NCBI GenBank assembly: GCA_012064385.1
Contig: QRDG01001830.1
Location: 181,142 to 245,141, forward strand
DNA length: 64,000 bases
From: Puccinellia tenuiflora
Lineage: Eukaryota > Streptophyta > Magnoliopsida > Poales > Poaceae
Reading direction: 5' to 3'
The stretch's first letter is position 1, and the number at the start of each line of letters is the position of its first letter. The position numbers were made by a program, and so were the translations under genes. This document shows positions 9,704 to 21,134 of the stretch, in pieces. Under the pieces are notes generated by a model. It saw nothing but the letters and a program-made list of their open reading frames with translations, made no database searches and was not told the origin of the DNA.

Positions 9704-12512
9704 TTATTTTCAGTTTGATTTTTGATTTTCTTGAGTCATGCAGTTATTACCTCTGTAGCAACTTCATTGTATCTTTTTATTTTGGTTTTTGTGCCAAGTT
9801 TAGCCTCTAATGCATTGAAAGTGCGAGGTATTGTGTTGCTGTCCAAAAACAGATTCTGTGCGCCTGTTGCGCGAAAATCCTAAAATCGCCCGAATTTTAT
9901 CTTTTTCTGATAATTTTTGAAAGCAAGCCTGATGCTTTTATCTATCTTTCTTTAGTTTTAAGTTTGTTGATTTGAGCTGCAGAAGTGCATCGAAAAATTC
10001 GATCTTTACAGACTGTTCAGATTTTGACAGATTCTGCTTTTATTTTGCATTTGTCTCTTTACCATCGTCATATGTGATACTCTAGGGTGGAGTGTCACAT
10101 TGAGGCTTAGTAAACAGTAGCTAATGTCTAATGAAGTTTGTTTGCAATTTGTCATGAATTGAACACATGCACATTTTAATTTATGAGCACTAACCCTCTA
10201 ATCAAATTACGAGAAGTTTTGTGTGAAGTGAGTTTTTAAGTTCCAAAGGAGAGGAATATGAAGAAATCGAGGATGGATCAAAGCTCAATCTTGGGGATGC
10301 CCCCATGGCACCCCCTCTGAATATCAAGAACTATCAAGAGTCAAAGCTTGGGGATGCCCAAGGCATCCCCTCATCTTCATCGACTATCATATGGTCGTCT
10401 TCGTTGAACTTCGTTTTTATCACTTTACATATTATGTGCTATGCTTGGAGCATCTTTTTTACTTTCAGTTTTGTTTGTTTGTTTGCTAGTCATATATTTG
10501 TTGGATCCTAGCTTTATTTGTGTGGGAGAGAGACACGCTCCGCTTTTTCGTTTGAATACTCCTTTGCTTCACTTATATCTTTTTGAGTATTCTTAGCTAC
10601 TGTCTGTTTTCTAGTAAGCTCTCGCTTTTAGCTTTTATCTTGTTTAGAGCTGCTAGTTGTTAAGTTAAACTCTCTTGTTCTTCACTTATATTTGTTGGAG
10701 AGTTGTTTTGGTTGCTTGGTTAATGTGTTAGATCGGAAAAATGCTATGCATGTGGCAGTGGTATGAAGTAGAAAAATCTGCATAGTCTTGTAGATCACTA
10801 TGTGGATAATTTGATACCCTTCAATTGTTTTGAGGCACTAAAATAACTAATGGTTAAAATGTGTTGGTTAATGGTGTTAGAGCTGATTAGTGGAGAGGTG
10901 TTATTAAAGCGTGGAGCCGTACTTTTCTGCACTAAACAACCTAAGTCAACAATGCTAATGTGTCATGAATTCTACTAAGTTGAAAATAAGTTCCTAGTGG
11001 GTAGTTACTGCAACGGTCGGGGAAGCCAACGGGGCACTTGTGTCGCCGCCATGATCTCTCTCGGGGTGTCTCTAACCATTTGTGGAACATTGAAATTGCT
11101 AGTTGTTTGCAATATACGAAATGCATTGTTGAGTTTTGGTTTTTAGCACTTCCACTTCCATATTTTGCTAGCCTCTTCGGTGCTGCGCAATGCCCTTTCT
11201 CACATTGAGATTGGTGCATACTTCGCGAGCACATCCAACTCCGTGGGAGAACTTCAACCTGTTCTCCTACACATAAGCCAACTATCTTCCTCAAAACAGC
11301 CACCATACCTACGTATCACGGCATTTCCATAGCCGTTCCGAGATACATTGCCATGCAACATCCATCATTACATTACATGACTTGATGTCTTTCTTCATTA
11401 CCATATAGTTTGGTTGATCATTGAGTTAGTGTGCAGCGTGGCTTGCCACATGTTCTACATTTTTTCCACACTACGCTCGATCATGCATATCTTCTTTTAT
11501 ACATCATGTATTAGTCTTATGAGTTATGAGTACCAAAAGTGTGATGATCATCTTGTAAAAATAGAGTGTTGCCCCTACCTGTGAGCATATTGAAAAGAGT
11601 CCAAAGTGGCCACATAAAAGAGTCCAAAAGAGACCAATGAGAGAAAATTTAAAAGAGCCATGGAGGCCACAATTAAAAAAAAAGAAGAGAAATATAAAAG
11701 AGAGAGGGGGCAGCACTACTATCCTTTATTCCACACTTGTTCTAGTTAGCACCTACACTTCATTATAGAGAGTTTTCATGTTTCATTTGTATAACTATGT
11801 GGGGAATTAACGTTATAGAACTTGGCTTGTATATTCCAAGGATGAGCTTCCTCAAGTGAGCTCTAGGTCTTCATGAGCAAGCAAGTTGGATGCACCCCCA
11901 CTAGTTCCATTGGAGAGCTTTCATACACTTATAGCTCTATGTGCATCCGTTGCATGGCAATCACTACTCCTCATACAGTGTCAACTACGGGACTTCCTTC
12001 TGTCTTGTGGTTACTTTCTCCACTGTTTGAGCCTTTCTTTTTGACCTTCCAAACCTCCATCATTGTTCTCTTTGCCATAACATCATGGTGCCAAAGCCAC
12101 TTCTTACTTGCACTAGTTGAGTAGACTTCGAAACAGTTGATTTGTGAAGTAGATGGATTAGGACACCTGACTTGAGCTTGGCTATTTTCATGAATGACTA
12201 AGTAGATGCTTTGAAGAATGATTGATACTTTGCATTGGAGATATAATTCGCAATTCTTATTTCTAAACCTTATGTATGGTTCCATGTTTCCAACGCACTT
12301 ATTCATGAAAAGTTTCTAGCATTTGTTAGCTAGCGTTTCTTAATCATTGTTTGCTTAATATCAACTATAGACAATTGTTTTGGATCACCTTATTCACTTC
12401 ATGTGCTTTGCATTACTATCTTGATCAAGATTGTGTTGGTTGCATGTCTCATAAAAATTATTTGTTATCACTTACCAACTCGAGGACGAGTAGGAGTTAA
12501 GCTTGGGGATGC
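9704..12512 (+). other. Long untranslated 3' region of the gypsy element, ending in a purine-rich tract
   Basis: No convincing coding frame. An 83-aa frame starting at 10305 has a partner at 3724-3473 in the other element, so the DNA is conserved, but its hydrophobic low-complexity product is not recognised. The word TTGGGGATGC occurs at 10291, 10348 and 12503. The last copy directly precedes the LTR within a purine-rich stretch (12482-12512) that would serve as polypurine tract. A second purine-rich stretch lies at 11640-11710. Confidence 0.6.
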
Positions 12513-14112
12513 TGATACGTCTCAAACGTATCTATAATTTTTGAGTGATCCATGCTAGTTTTGTGATATTGTCACATGTTTTTACTGTCATTTATATCAT
12601 TTTATGCATTTTGTCAGACTAACCTATTGACAAGATGCCCAGTGCCAGTTCCCTGTTTTTGCTGTTTTTGTATTTCAGAAAATTTACTTCTGGAAATATT
12701 CTCGGAATTGGACGAAAATTTACGGGGAATTTTTACTCGACGGAAGGCACCAGGACACCAAAGGGCAGCCCTGGGGGCCACCCACAGGCCAGGGGCGGCC
12801 TGCTGCCGCGGCCTGGGGGCCACCCGCGGGTGGGGCCCGCCCCTGCCCGTGGGGCACCTCCTCGGCCCCCTCCGATGCCTATAAATTCACATTAAACCTA
12901 AAAACGTCAAGGCGGCCATTATTTTCCAGAAACTCGACCCCGACGCGCCGTCACCGAAAACCCTAGTTCGGGGGTCCAATCTGAAGCTGATCCCAGCACT
13001 CTGCCGGAGGGGAGATCGATCCCGGAGGGCTCTTCATCGCCATGCCTTCCTCCGGGATGATTTGTGAGTAGTCTCACCTTGGACTACGGGTCCATGGCAG
13101 TAGCTAGTTGGTAGTCTCTCTCTCTTGTGCTTCATATCTTATGATCTTATGAGCGGCCTAACATAATCAAGATCGATTATTGTAATGCTATGTGATGTGT
13201 TTGTTGGGATCCGATGGATTATGAAGTTATGTTCAGATTGTGCATGATTCTTATATGAGTTATTTATGTTCTTGCATGCTCTCCGATGTGCGTAGTTACT
13301 TTGGCCAAGTTATTATGTGTATCTCCAAGAGAGGGTATTTATGCTAAATAGTGGGTTCGTGCCCCCTTTTGTTCCTGGGCACGAGTGACAGAAACGTCTA
13401 AGGGCGAGGGTGTGCTGTTTCTACTAAGGGTAAAAAAGCGGTGTTAATGTATCTTTTTATATAGTATTGCTTACTTCATGCACTTTACTTAATGCAATTG
13501 TCTGTTGCTTGCAACTTAATACCGTAAGGTGACAGGCTAGATAGCGATCCCACGGTGGACTTTTTAGACAAAGACGCAGTTGGACTCAACGGTCTTTGTT
13601 CCTTGTCGTGATGCCTCCATAAATATTATCATGTCCTTTTTGTCATAGCTAAATTGGGTTTGTGTCATGATCTTGTCAATTGCCTAGCTGTAATTCGTTG
13701 ACCCATCACATGCATATTTTATTTACTTGAGAGACTCCACTAGTGAACCCATGGCCCCCGGTCCATCTTTTTACATTGTTTACAACCTCATTTACTTGCT
13801 TTTAAATATCATTATTCCTCTGGTCACTTTTCATATTTTATCTATTTCATCATACAATTAACCGCTTTGTTTTCTGCGAGATCGGAAAGATTGACAACCT
13901 TTCCGCCGTTGGGGGCAAAGTATTTTGGTTGAGTGTGTGCAGGTCCACGTCTGTTGAAGGTCAAGCGCCAGAGATCTTCAACATTCACCTCGTTGTTGAT
14001 TTCAAAGTCCTACTGGTTCGATAAACCTCGGTTCGTTAAACGAGGGAAAACTGCTACTAGCTGCAATTCCGCCTTCGCTTGGGGCACCACCCAACTTATT
14101 TTAATACAGCAG
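12513..14112 (+). repeat. Nearly complete gypsy 3' LTR (reference copy, ~1.6 kb)
   Basis: Starts TGATACGTCTCAAACG right after the polypurine tract and runs to TTAATACAGCAG at 14112, two bases short of the expected terminal GCA. It is the best copy in the window and the ruler for fragments at 1-583, 1004-1854, 5240-6385, 6389-7511, 14113-14255 and 29460-30246. Confidence 0.85.
12880..12887 (+). promoter_or_regulatory. Probable LTR promoter TATA box
   Basis: TATAAATT follows the GC-rich block of the LTR. The equivalent LTR at 47862 has TATAAAAT at 48230-48237 in the same context, so the position is conserved between families. Confidence 0.5.
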
Positions 14113-14255
14113 TAGGAACTGGCACTGGGCATCTTGTCAATAGGTTAGTCCGAAAAAATGCATAAAAATGATATAAATGACAGTAAAAACATGTGACAAT
14201 ATCACAAAACTAGCATGGATCACTAAAAAATTATAGATACGTTTGAGACGTATCA
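14113..14255 (-). repeat. Gypsy LTR 5' end, inverted fragment
   Basis: Reverse complement of the first ~143 bases of the LTR, with the LTR start (TGATACGTCTC) at 14255. It abuts the 3' end of the plus-strand LTR at 14112 with no spacer. The next five bases, 14256-14260 (AAGAT), match the duplication found beside the LTR end at 30247-30251. Confidence 0.85.
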
Positions 14256-16573
14256 AAGATCATACGTTGGTTTCAAGGTTGAAAGAAGAACATAAGTAAT
14301 GACCAAGATGATCAAGGTGGTATGCCCATGGAGGATGACGACAAGTTGTGGTCGTTATCAAGTCTAAGAAGTGCAAGCTCAAGATGGAGAATAGTGAAGA
14401 TATCATGTGCTTGAAGCTTTACACCCATTCGAAGATAATGGTCAAGTGAAGTCATGTCGAAGAGAGGCTTTCCCGTAATGGTTTATGGGGGAGCCATATG
14501 AGAGTCGTCACCAAGCGAAGCACAATCAAGAAAGGTGTCCATCTTGAGGTGATCAAGATCGTCATCATCTAACTCAAGTGGAATGCGCAAGGCAAAGGTA
14601 TGATCTTGATAGGGTTTCTATTTTACCGGTCTCATGGTGCTAGTTGGGAGACCGGGTTAAAGTATAGATAACCGTACTATCAACATGGGCTCTCAAGTGA
14701 GCTTTAGTGTATCAGTCATAGAGAGCTCAAACCTTTGCATCCTTGGCATCATATTTATTGGTTCTTATTTGGTTCTTATAGTGGTGTGGTCTTGGTGCTT
14801 GTCTTGCTTGTCATGACAAGTTCTAGTTCACCGAAAACGGATTTCATATGCGTCTTCTATTGCCTTTTCGGTATTGGAGATTTTGCCGCTTCATCCGTAT
14901 GGACGGTTTCACACTTCCATTAATTTTCAAAATCTCCCTTACTTGTTTTCAATGTTTCAACTTGTTATTGAGTAGGTCTTGTCGTCCTCTTTCCAACAAA
15001 ATTGGTTTCACCCAATTTCGAGTTTATTTGCAAAAGTTATTGTGGTTCTTGCGCCGGATATTTGCTAGACAGGAAAAGAAAAAAGAGGGAAGGATCCAGG
15101 CCGACCATCCTACTGTTGCTCCGCGCGGCCCACCCGGCCATCTCCCCTGGCCAGGCCGGCCTCGCTCGGCCCACCCGGCACTGGCTCCTCCTCCATTCCC
15201 GCAGCTGGGCTGGTCCCGTGTGGGGCCTGCTACCGGCCCACCTGGCTGCTCCCTGCTACGGGCTGCTACTCAGTGGCTTCTTCGGCCGGCCAGGCCGGCC
15301 CCTTGGCAGGGCCATGGCCGGGGCGCATCTGTAACTAGGCCGGCCATCATGGCCGGGCCATGACCGGGCTGGCCGGCCACCCTTGTCTGGCTGCACGAAA
15401 ATTGGCCTAACGGCCATATTTTTAGCCTCCTTTTAAAGGGTCTTCTTCCCTAAGAAGCCCGAACTAATGCCCAACTCTTGAGCTCGTTTTCCCCCATTGT
15501 TGACATTCTTGTGAGCTTGCTATCTTTTAACCCCTCCAATAGTTCTTGCTAGTTTTTGAGGGAAAAGAGAGAGGAGGTCTAGATCCACGTTTCCACCGAT
15601 CGATTTCTCCTCTAAGTGAGGGGAACACTTTGGATCTAGATCTTTGAATTTTCTTTGTGTTTCTCCTTTGTTCTTCCTCTCAAATCCCTCCCTAGCATTA
15701 GTTGCTTTGGTTGGATTTCGAAGAGAAGAACTTGACCACTTAGTGTGTTCTTGCCATTGCATCGGTTGCATCGGTTTGAGTTCTCCACGGTGATACATGG
15801 AAGTTGAAGTTGGGAAGCTTGTTACTCTTGGGTGCTTGGGTGCCCTAGAGCTTGTTCCTCTAGGGTACGTTGGTGCCCTAGACGGTCGTTGATATCTCGG
15901 AGTTTTGGTGGCTCACGAGATTTGTTGGGAGCCTCCAATTAAGTTGTGGAGTGTGGCTCAACCTTGTTCGTCTCGGAGCTTTGGTATCTACGAAGACATT
16001 GCCGGGGCCACCAATTGAGTTGTGGTGTGTGCCCCGGCCTTGGGGCATCGAGTCTTGGCGGCTTTGGTGCATTTGGTGGAGACCCTCCAACTTGTGGAGT
16101 GTGCTTCATCCTTGTGAAGGTTCTAGTTGTCAACCTCAACGACAACATAGTGACTCGTGCCTCGCCACATTGGTGGTAGGACACGAGGGAGATACGGTGT
16201 GCCATTTTAGGGCTACTCAATGTTTCACTTTGGTGAACACCGCACCGCTCCAAACGGAGATTAGCTTCCATTGGGAAGTGAACTTCGGGATAAATCATCG
16301 TCTCCGCATGCCTCGGTTATTTCTATACCCGAGCTCTTTACTTATGCAATTATCTTTGTGATAGCCTTCGAGCTTGAAGTTATATATATATATATTGCTA
16401 TCACATAGTTGCTTATCTTGCTTAGCATAAGTTGTTGGTGCACTTAGGTAAACCTAGCTTGTAGGTCTTACGCTTGATAAAACACTAGTTTTATTCCGCA
16501 TTTATTCAAGCCTAAACTGTAATAATTTTAAAACGCCTATTCACCCCCTTTAGGCGACATCCATGTCCTTTCA
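14256..16573 (+). mobile_element. Solo LTR (~2.4 kb family), right-hand part
   Basis: Ends TGTCCTTTCA at 16573 inside a copia integrase. Its start (TGAAAGAG) is not here but on the minus strand at 30361-30252, where the sequence breaks at the same AAGAT. The five bases after its end, 16574-16578 (GTGCT), equal the five bases before its start at 30366-30362. It has a GC-rich GGCC block at 15100-15380 and a typical LTR tail with CGCCTATTCACCCCC at about 16530. Frames of up to 171 aa in the GC-rich part are not genes. Lineage not assigned. Confidence 0.8.
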
Positions 16574-19019
16574 GTGCTCAATTTTGAAATTCCCACACAA
16601 CATCTTCTCAACACCACACCGAACTATGATGCCCTTCGTGTGTTTGGCTGTGCTTGCTGGCGAAACCTTCGACCTTATAACAAGCGCAAACTCTCTTTTC
16701 GCTCCAAGAAATGTGTCTTTTTGGGCTATAGTCCCCTTCACAAAGGTGTTAAATGTCTTGACATATCTACTAGTCGTGTGTATATCTCTAGAGATGTGGT
16801 AATTGATGAAAATATGTTCCCTTTTGCCTCCCTACATCCCAATGCTGCCTAAGCCGGTGCCCGTCTCAAACAAGAAATTCTCTTGCTTCCATCTCATTTA
16901 ACATCTCATGATGGGGGCGCAAATATTAATGACCATATGCATGCTATTGTTCCTGTTACTAATGTTGGACAGGATGATGAAGCCACTGCCAAAAATCTGA
17001 GTCAAATCGATGAAGAAAAAAGCTCAGGAGATGAAGTTGAACAAAATTCAGAAAATGACGAAACCGGCGCGGAATCTGATGTTGCTTATCCTGCAGCTTC
17101 CAATCTCGAAGCTGATTCCGCTGCAGCGTCAGATCCTGAGAACACTTACTCCAATGCAGATTCTCCTGCAGGAGCTCCTTCTGGCGCAACATCCCCGGTC
17201 TCTACCTCGGCCGGCAGCGACGGCGTCCATCCAGCCAGCGCCACGTTGCTGCTGTCCCCATCCGGGACTCCGACATCGTCCTATGGATATCCTATGGTGA
17301 GCACCAGTGTGGCTAGTTCTGCTACAAACAATGCTGGTGCTAGTTACGGTTCAGCAGGATCTTCTGTGCCGTTGGTTCCTGCTGTACAAACTGTGACTGC
17401 ACCGCGTACAAGGCTTCAAAAAGGGACCAGAAAACCCAAACAATATACAAATGGTATGGTCAGGTATGGTTTGTTCACATCTACAGGTGAGCCTAGTACA
17501 CTCATGGAGGCCCTAGATGATGCAAATTAGCGACAAGCAATGGAGGAAGAACGTGATGCTTTGATGAAAAATAAAACTTGGCACCTTGTTCCACCAAGCA
17601 CAAGCAAGAATCTGATTGAATGCAAATGGGTATGTCGCATAAAGAAACATGCTGATTGCACAATTGACAGATATAAAGCTAGGCTGGTTGCAAAAGGGTT
17701 CAAGCAAAGATATGGTATTGACTATGAAGAAACTTTTAGTCCTGTGGTCAAAGCAGCAACTATACATATTGTCTTAGCTATTTCAGTTTCTCGAGGTTGG
17801 AAGTTACGACAGCTAGACGTCAAGAACGCGTTTTCACACGGTGTTCTGGAAGAGGAGGTTTATATGAGACAACCCCCAGGTTTTGATAATTCTCGTGCTC
17901 CTGGTTATGTTTGCAAACTTGACAAGGCTCTCTATGGGTTTAAACATGCTCCACGAGCTTGGTACTCTCGGCTCACTTCCAAGCTGCATGATCTTGGTTT
18001 TGTTGCATCCAAAGCTGATACATATATCTCTATTACTTTACAACAAGTCAGGCATTACTATCTTTGTTCTAATCTATGTTGATGACATTATAGTAACAAG
18101 CTCTTCTGATGATGCTATCTCAAGCTTGCTTCGAGACCTCAATACCACCTTTGCAATAAAGGATCTTGGTGATTTGCACTTCTTCTTAGGCATTGAAGTC
18201 AAAAAGTTACACAATGGTTTGCTCTTAACACAGGAGAAATATGCTAGTGAAATTCTTGATAGAGTCGGTATGAAACAGTGCAAACCGGCTCCTACTCCAC
18301 TGTCCTCAACTAAAAAATTGTCTCTATCCGAAGGTACTCCTCTTGGTCCTGAGTTTAGAAGAATTGTTGGTTCATTGAAATATTTGACATTGACACGCCC
18401 CGACTTATCCTTCTCGGTTAACAAAGTATGCCAATATCTCCATGCACCAACTACAGTTCATTGGACAGTAGCCAACAGAATTCTTCGATATGTCAAAGAT
18501 ACTATCAAGGTTGGAATCAATTTTATACAGTCATCCTCTACACTTCTTAGTGCATACTCAGATGCAGATTGGGCTGGTTGTCTTGATGATAGACGCTCCA
18601 TAGGAGGATTCACTATATTAATTGGACCAAACCTTGTTTCATGGAGTGCTCGAAAACAAGCCACTGTTTCAAGATCCAGTACATAGGCTGAGTATAAGTC
18701 TTTGGCTAATGCCACAACTGAACTTATTTGGGTTGAAGCCCTTCTTGGTGAGCTTGGTGTGAAAATCAAAGAGAATCCCTGTTTGTGGTGTGACAATTTA
18801 GGAGGAACCTATCTGTCAGCAAATCCCATATTCCATGCACGTACAAAACATATAGAAATTGACTATCACTTTATGAGAGAACGGGTGGCAAACAAAATCT
18901 TGGAAAACAAGTTTATCTCAAGAAAATATCAGATTGTTGACGGTTTCACAAAAGCCCTTCCTGTTGGAAATCTACAAGAGTTCAAGCGTAATCTCAACCT
19001 TTCACAAGGTTTCGATTAA
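16574..19019 (+). pseudogene. copia pol: integrase end, reverse transcriptase, RNase H (broken)
   Basis: 16574-16849 encodes the integrase C-terminal block (ALRVFGCACW, FRSKKCVFLGY). A Ser/Ala-rich linker follows to about 17520. Reverse transcriptase starts near 17540 with WVCRIKKHADCTIDRYKARL and QLDVKNAFSHG; the polymerase motif YVDDI is near 18076. RNase H begins near 18540 (AYSDADWAGCLDDRRSIGG) and the end includes ARTKHIEIDYHFMRE. Breaks: TAA at 16850, TAG at 17528, a frameshift near 18040-18060 that separates the first reverse transcriptase part from YVDDI, and TAG at 18684 within RNase H. The order integrase before reverse transcriptase marks it as Ty1/copia. Confidence 0.92.
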
Positions 19020-19026
19020 GGGAGGG

Positions 19027-19351
19027 TGTTAGATGTATTGTATAGGTGTGTAAGTGAGTCTTATACATGTACGGATATGGTGTAGTACACCGCTCCAACT
19101 CTCCTTGTAGTACACGCCTTCGGAGGCTATTCCGGTTCCTATATAACACGTAACACGAGCCCTCAACAGAGTATCATTTCCCGCATAACTCTGATAGCTG
19201 CTACCTAGGTTGTCACTGCTACCTGGGCTGCTGCTGCTCCATGTGACTCCTTCCTCATCCCCTCCCTCTCCGAGATCAAAGTGCGCCAGGTGTTGAGCCA
19301 TAGCAGGACACATAGCCGCCTTCTTCACCGCACACCGTGGGCACACAAACA
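19027..19351 (+). repeat. copia 3' LTR (325 bp)
   Basis: TGTTAGATG to GCACACAAACA, with TG...CA ends, directly after the AAGGGAGGG tract. TATATAA at 19140-19146 is a likely promoter TATA box. The matching 5' LTR is not seen beyond the 5' half near 32075. Confidence 0.75.
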
Positions 19352-19837
19352 TTTATGAGTTTCTAGCGCACACCCCTTTGAGGTTGATTCGTTGAGCCTG
19401 GGTGCACGAAGCCGAGTCCGGAGGAGTCGCCGTTGGAGGAGTGGGTTATTTTTTTCCCGAGCCAACTATTTTGTACAATATTTTATTTGATTTCAAACCC
19501 TTTTGAGAAATGAGTCTTTGAATTCGGTTCAAACATATTGAATACTTGCAAGATTTCATTGTCTTATACCAATTCTTTATAAAGTATATATATACAAAAT
19601 GCATCTAGGTCATACTTTCACCCCCGAAATACAAAAAAAAACATTTTTTGATTCAATATTGGGTTTGAGCTACAAGTGGGGGATTTGAATTTGTAAGGGG
19701 ATTTTTGACAGGACAAACCCTCAATTTAGATAACATATCTACATTTTTTTAACTTTAACCTGCTAATTTTTTCCCCAAAGTTTTTAACCATCCAACAAAC
19801 ATGATACTTTGTTTAGAGTATCCAACAAAGTTTAAAA
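19352..19837. other. No feature recognised
   Basis: AT-rich sequence between the copia LTR and a small DNA transposon. No coding frame, hairpin or repeat stood out. Confidence 0.5.
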
Positions 19838-20326
19838 TAGCGGGCGGCTGCATTTAGCAGCGGCTTTTCCAGCAAGTACGAAAGGCTATAGCGCAGAAAC
19901 TCCTTTTAAGGGTTTTTGCTAAATCATGAAAAAAATCAAAATTTGGGCAATAGTGGCCATGTGCCATAAACAAGTTATTTACAATACCAGATTAGCTAAT
20001 GGGCATGGCATGCTCCCCCAAATATCAAGTAGTACTAGTGCATTACTGATGGGTATGCAAGAAACACTAAAACACCACGTGATTAACTGAAATTAATTGT
20101 TTTTAATGACATAGCAGCATAGCACACATACAATATCACAAGTGTGAGAATTATTTTGTCCCCGAGCGGGAAATTTAGCAGCTAAATAGGGTCTTATTTA
20201 GCGCTAAACATGATATAGCGAGCTATTAGCGGATTTTATCATTTATCCTAAAAAGCTCATAGCCGTAGCGGGAGGTCTCCCGAGAGGCTATAACCCAGTT
20301 ATAGTGCGTGCACTTATAGCCCGCTA
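19838..20326. mobile_element. Putative hAT-type MITE (489 bp)
   Basis: Ends TAGCGGGC / GCCCGCTA form 8-bp perfect terminal inverted repeats, with related words (TAGCGGGAG, TATAGCG, AGCTATTAGCGG) repeated inside. Flanks read GTTTAAAA on the left and TTTAAATC on the right, compatible with a degraded duplication. hAT elements have short TIRs and 8-bp duplications; the duplication is imperfect, so the class is tentative. Confidence 0.5.
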
Positions 20327-21134
20327 TTTAAATCCAACCACTATAAACTCTCGGTTTGTGAAGGACATCTCATGTATATGGAACAATATATGGCGTACTT
20401 CCGCTTCAAGTAAGAAGTCTTTAATTCCACTCAATTTCTTATTTATTTTTCAATATATAGGTACGATGCTATGCAATGTTCATGATGCTAAGATTTTTAT
20501 CTTTGTAACATTCCAAGATGGGGGATGTTACAACCATAAGCCAACATCACCACCGGCACGCCCAATCACCAGCAAGGCACACAAGGATTGAGTGCGCCAA
20601 TCGTGAAGCCATAGAGACACCAGGATGCATTGAATCCAAGGCCAATGCGTCAACAAACATCTACCATCGATCATCGCAAAAAGTTTGAATTGCACAAATC
20701 TCTAGCCATAGTGCCACTCACATCAAGTTGAGTTGGCAAGGGCGAACGCCCCGTCGCAAATAGTGACCACGGGCGGTAGGACAAAATAGGGAACAAGACA
20801 AGCTAAATCAAAATATTATGCTAAATCTAAATGAAGGAAATGACTGCCCTAGGAAGTGTTTTATAGATTGTAGGATGGGCATCCAACGTTCAAGTTTCAC
20901 AGCAAACGACAAAGTGACTTTATCAGTAGAAACACACATCAGATTGTGTAGTCGCGTGTTTTTTTTTTTTTTTTTTTTTTTTTTTTTGGCAAGGGCGTAC
21001 GCGTTTCTCTGCTGTTTGTACCTGTGTTTCTTTCCTGTTTCGCCTCGACGCAGATCATCCTTCCATTTCTAGCTAGCAACCCAGCTTACAAATCATCCCC
21101 CTCTCCTGCCCCAAAGGCCCAAACCTAGCCGCAA
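20327..21134. other. Region upstream of the F-box gene, with a T29 tract
   Basis: No gene. A run of 29 T occupies 20959-20987. It might mark the end of a retroposed (SINE/LINE) copy on the minus strand, but no such body is recognised. No clear TATA box upstream of 21135 was found. Confidence 0.4.

Larger units (their letters stand above)
6389..14112 (+). mobile_element. Non-autonomous Ty3/gypsy element with gag-protease only
   Basis: Order: truncated 5' LTR (6389-7511), tRNA-Asp type primer-binding site (7522-7539), leader, gag-protease (7704-9584, broken), ~2.9 kb of untranslated 3' region (9585-12512), 3' LTR (12513-14112). No reverse transcriptase, RNase H or integrase reading frame is found in the 2.9 kb after the protease. 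This fits Triticeae gypsy families that keep gag and protease but borrow polymerase. No target duplication can be tested because both ends abut other LTR pieces. Confidence 0.85.
16574..19351 (+). mobile_element. Ty1/copia element, 3' half with 3' LTR
   Basis: Begins mid-integrase at the solo-LTR junction, then linker, reverse transcriptase, RNase H, polypurine tract (19018-19026) and a 325-bp LTR (19027-19351). The 5' half is at 30362-32075 on the opposite strand and stops at exactly the codon where this half starts. Confidence 0.9.

Noticed and set aside
14848..15363. 171-codon frame in the solo LTR
   Set aside because: Lies inside LTR sequence with GGCC-rich composition; no protein character.
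20959..20987. T29 as tail of a SINE or LINE on the minus strand
   Set aside because: No internal RNA polymerase III box, coding part or flanking duplication could be identified.
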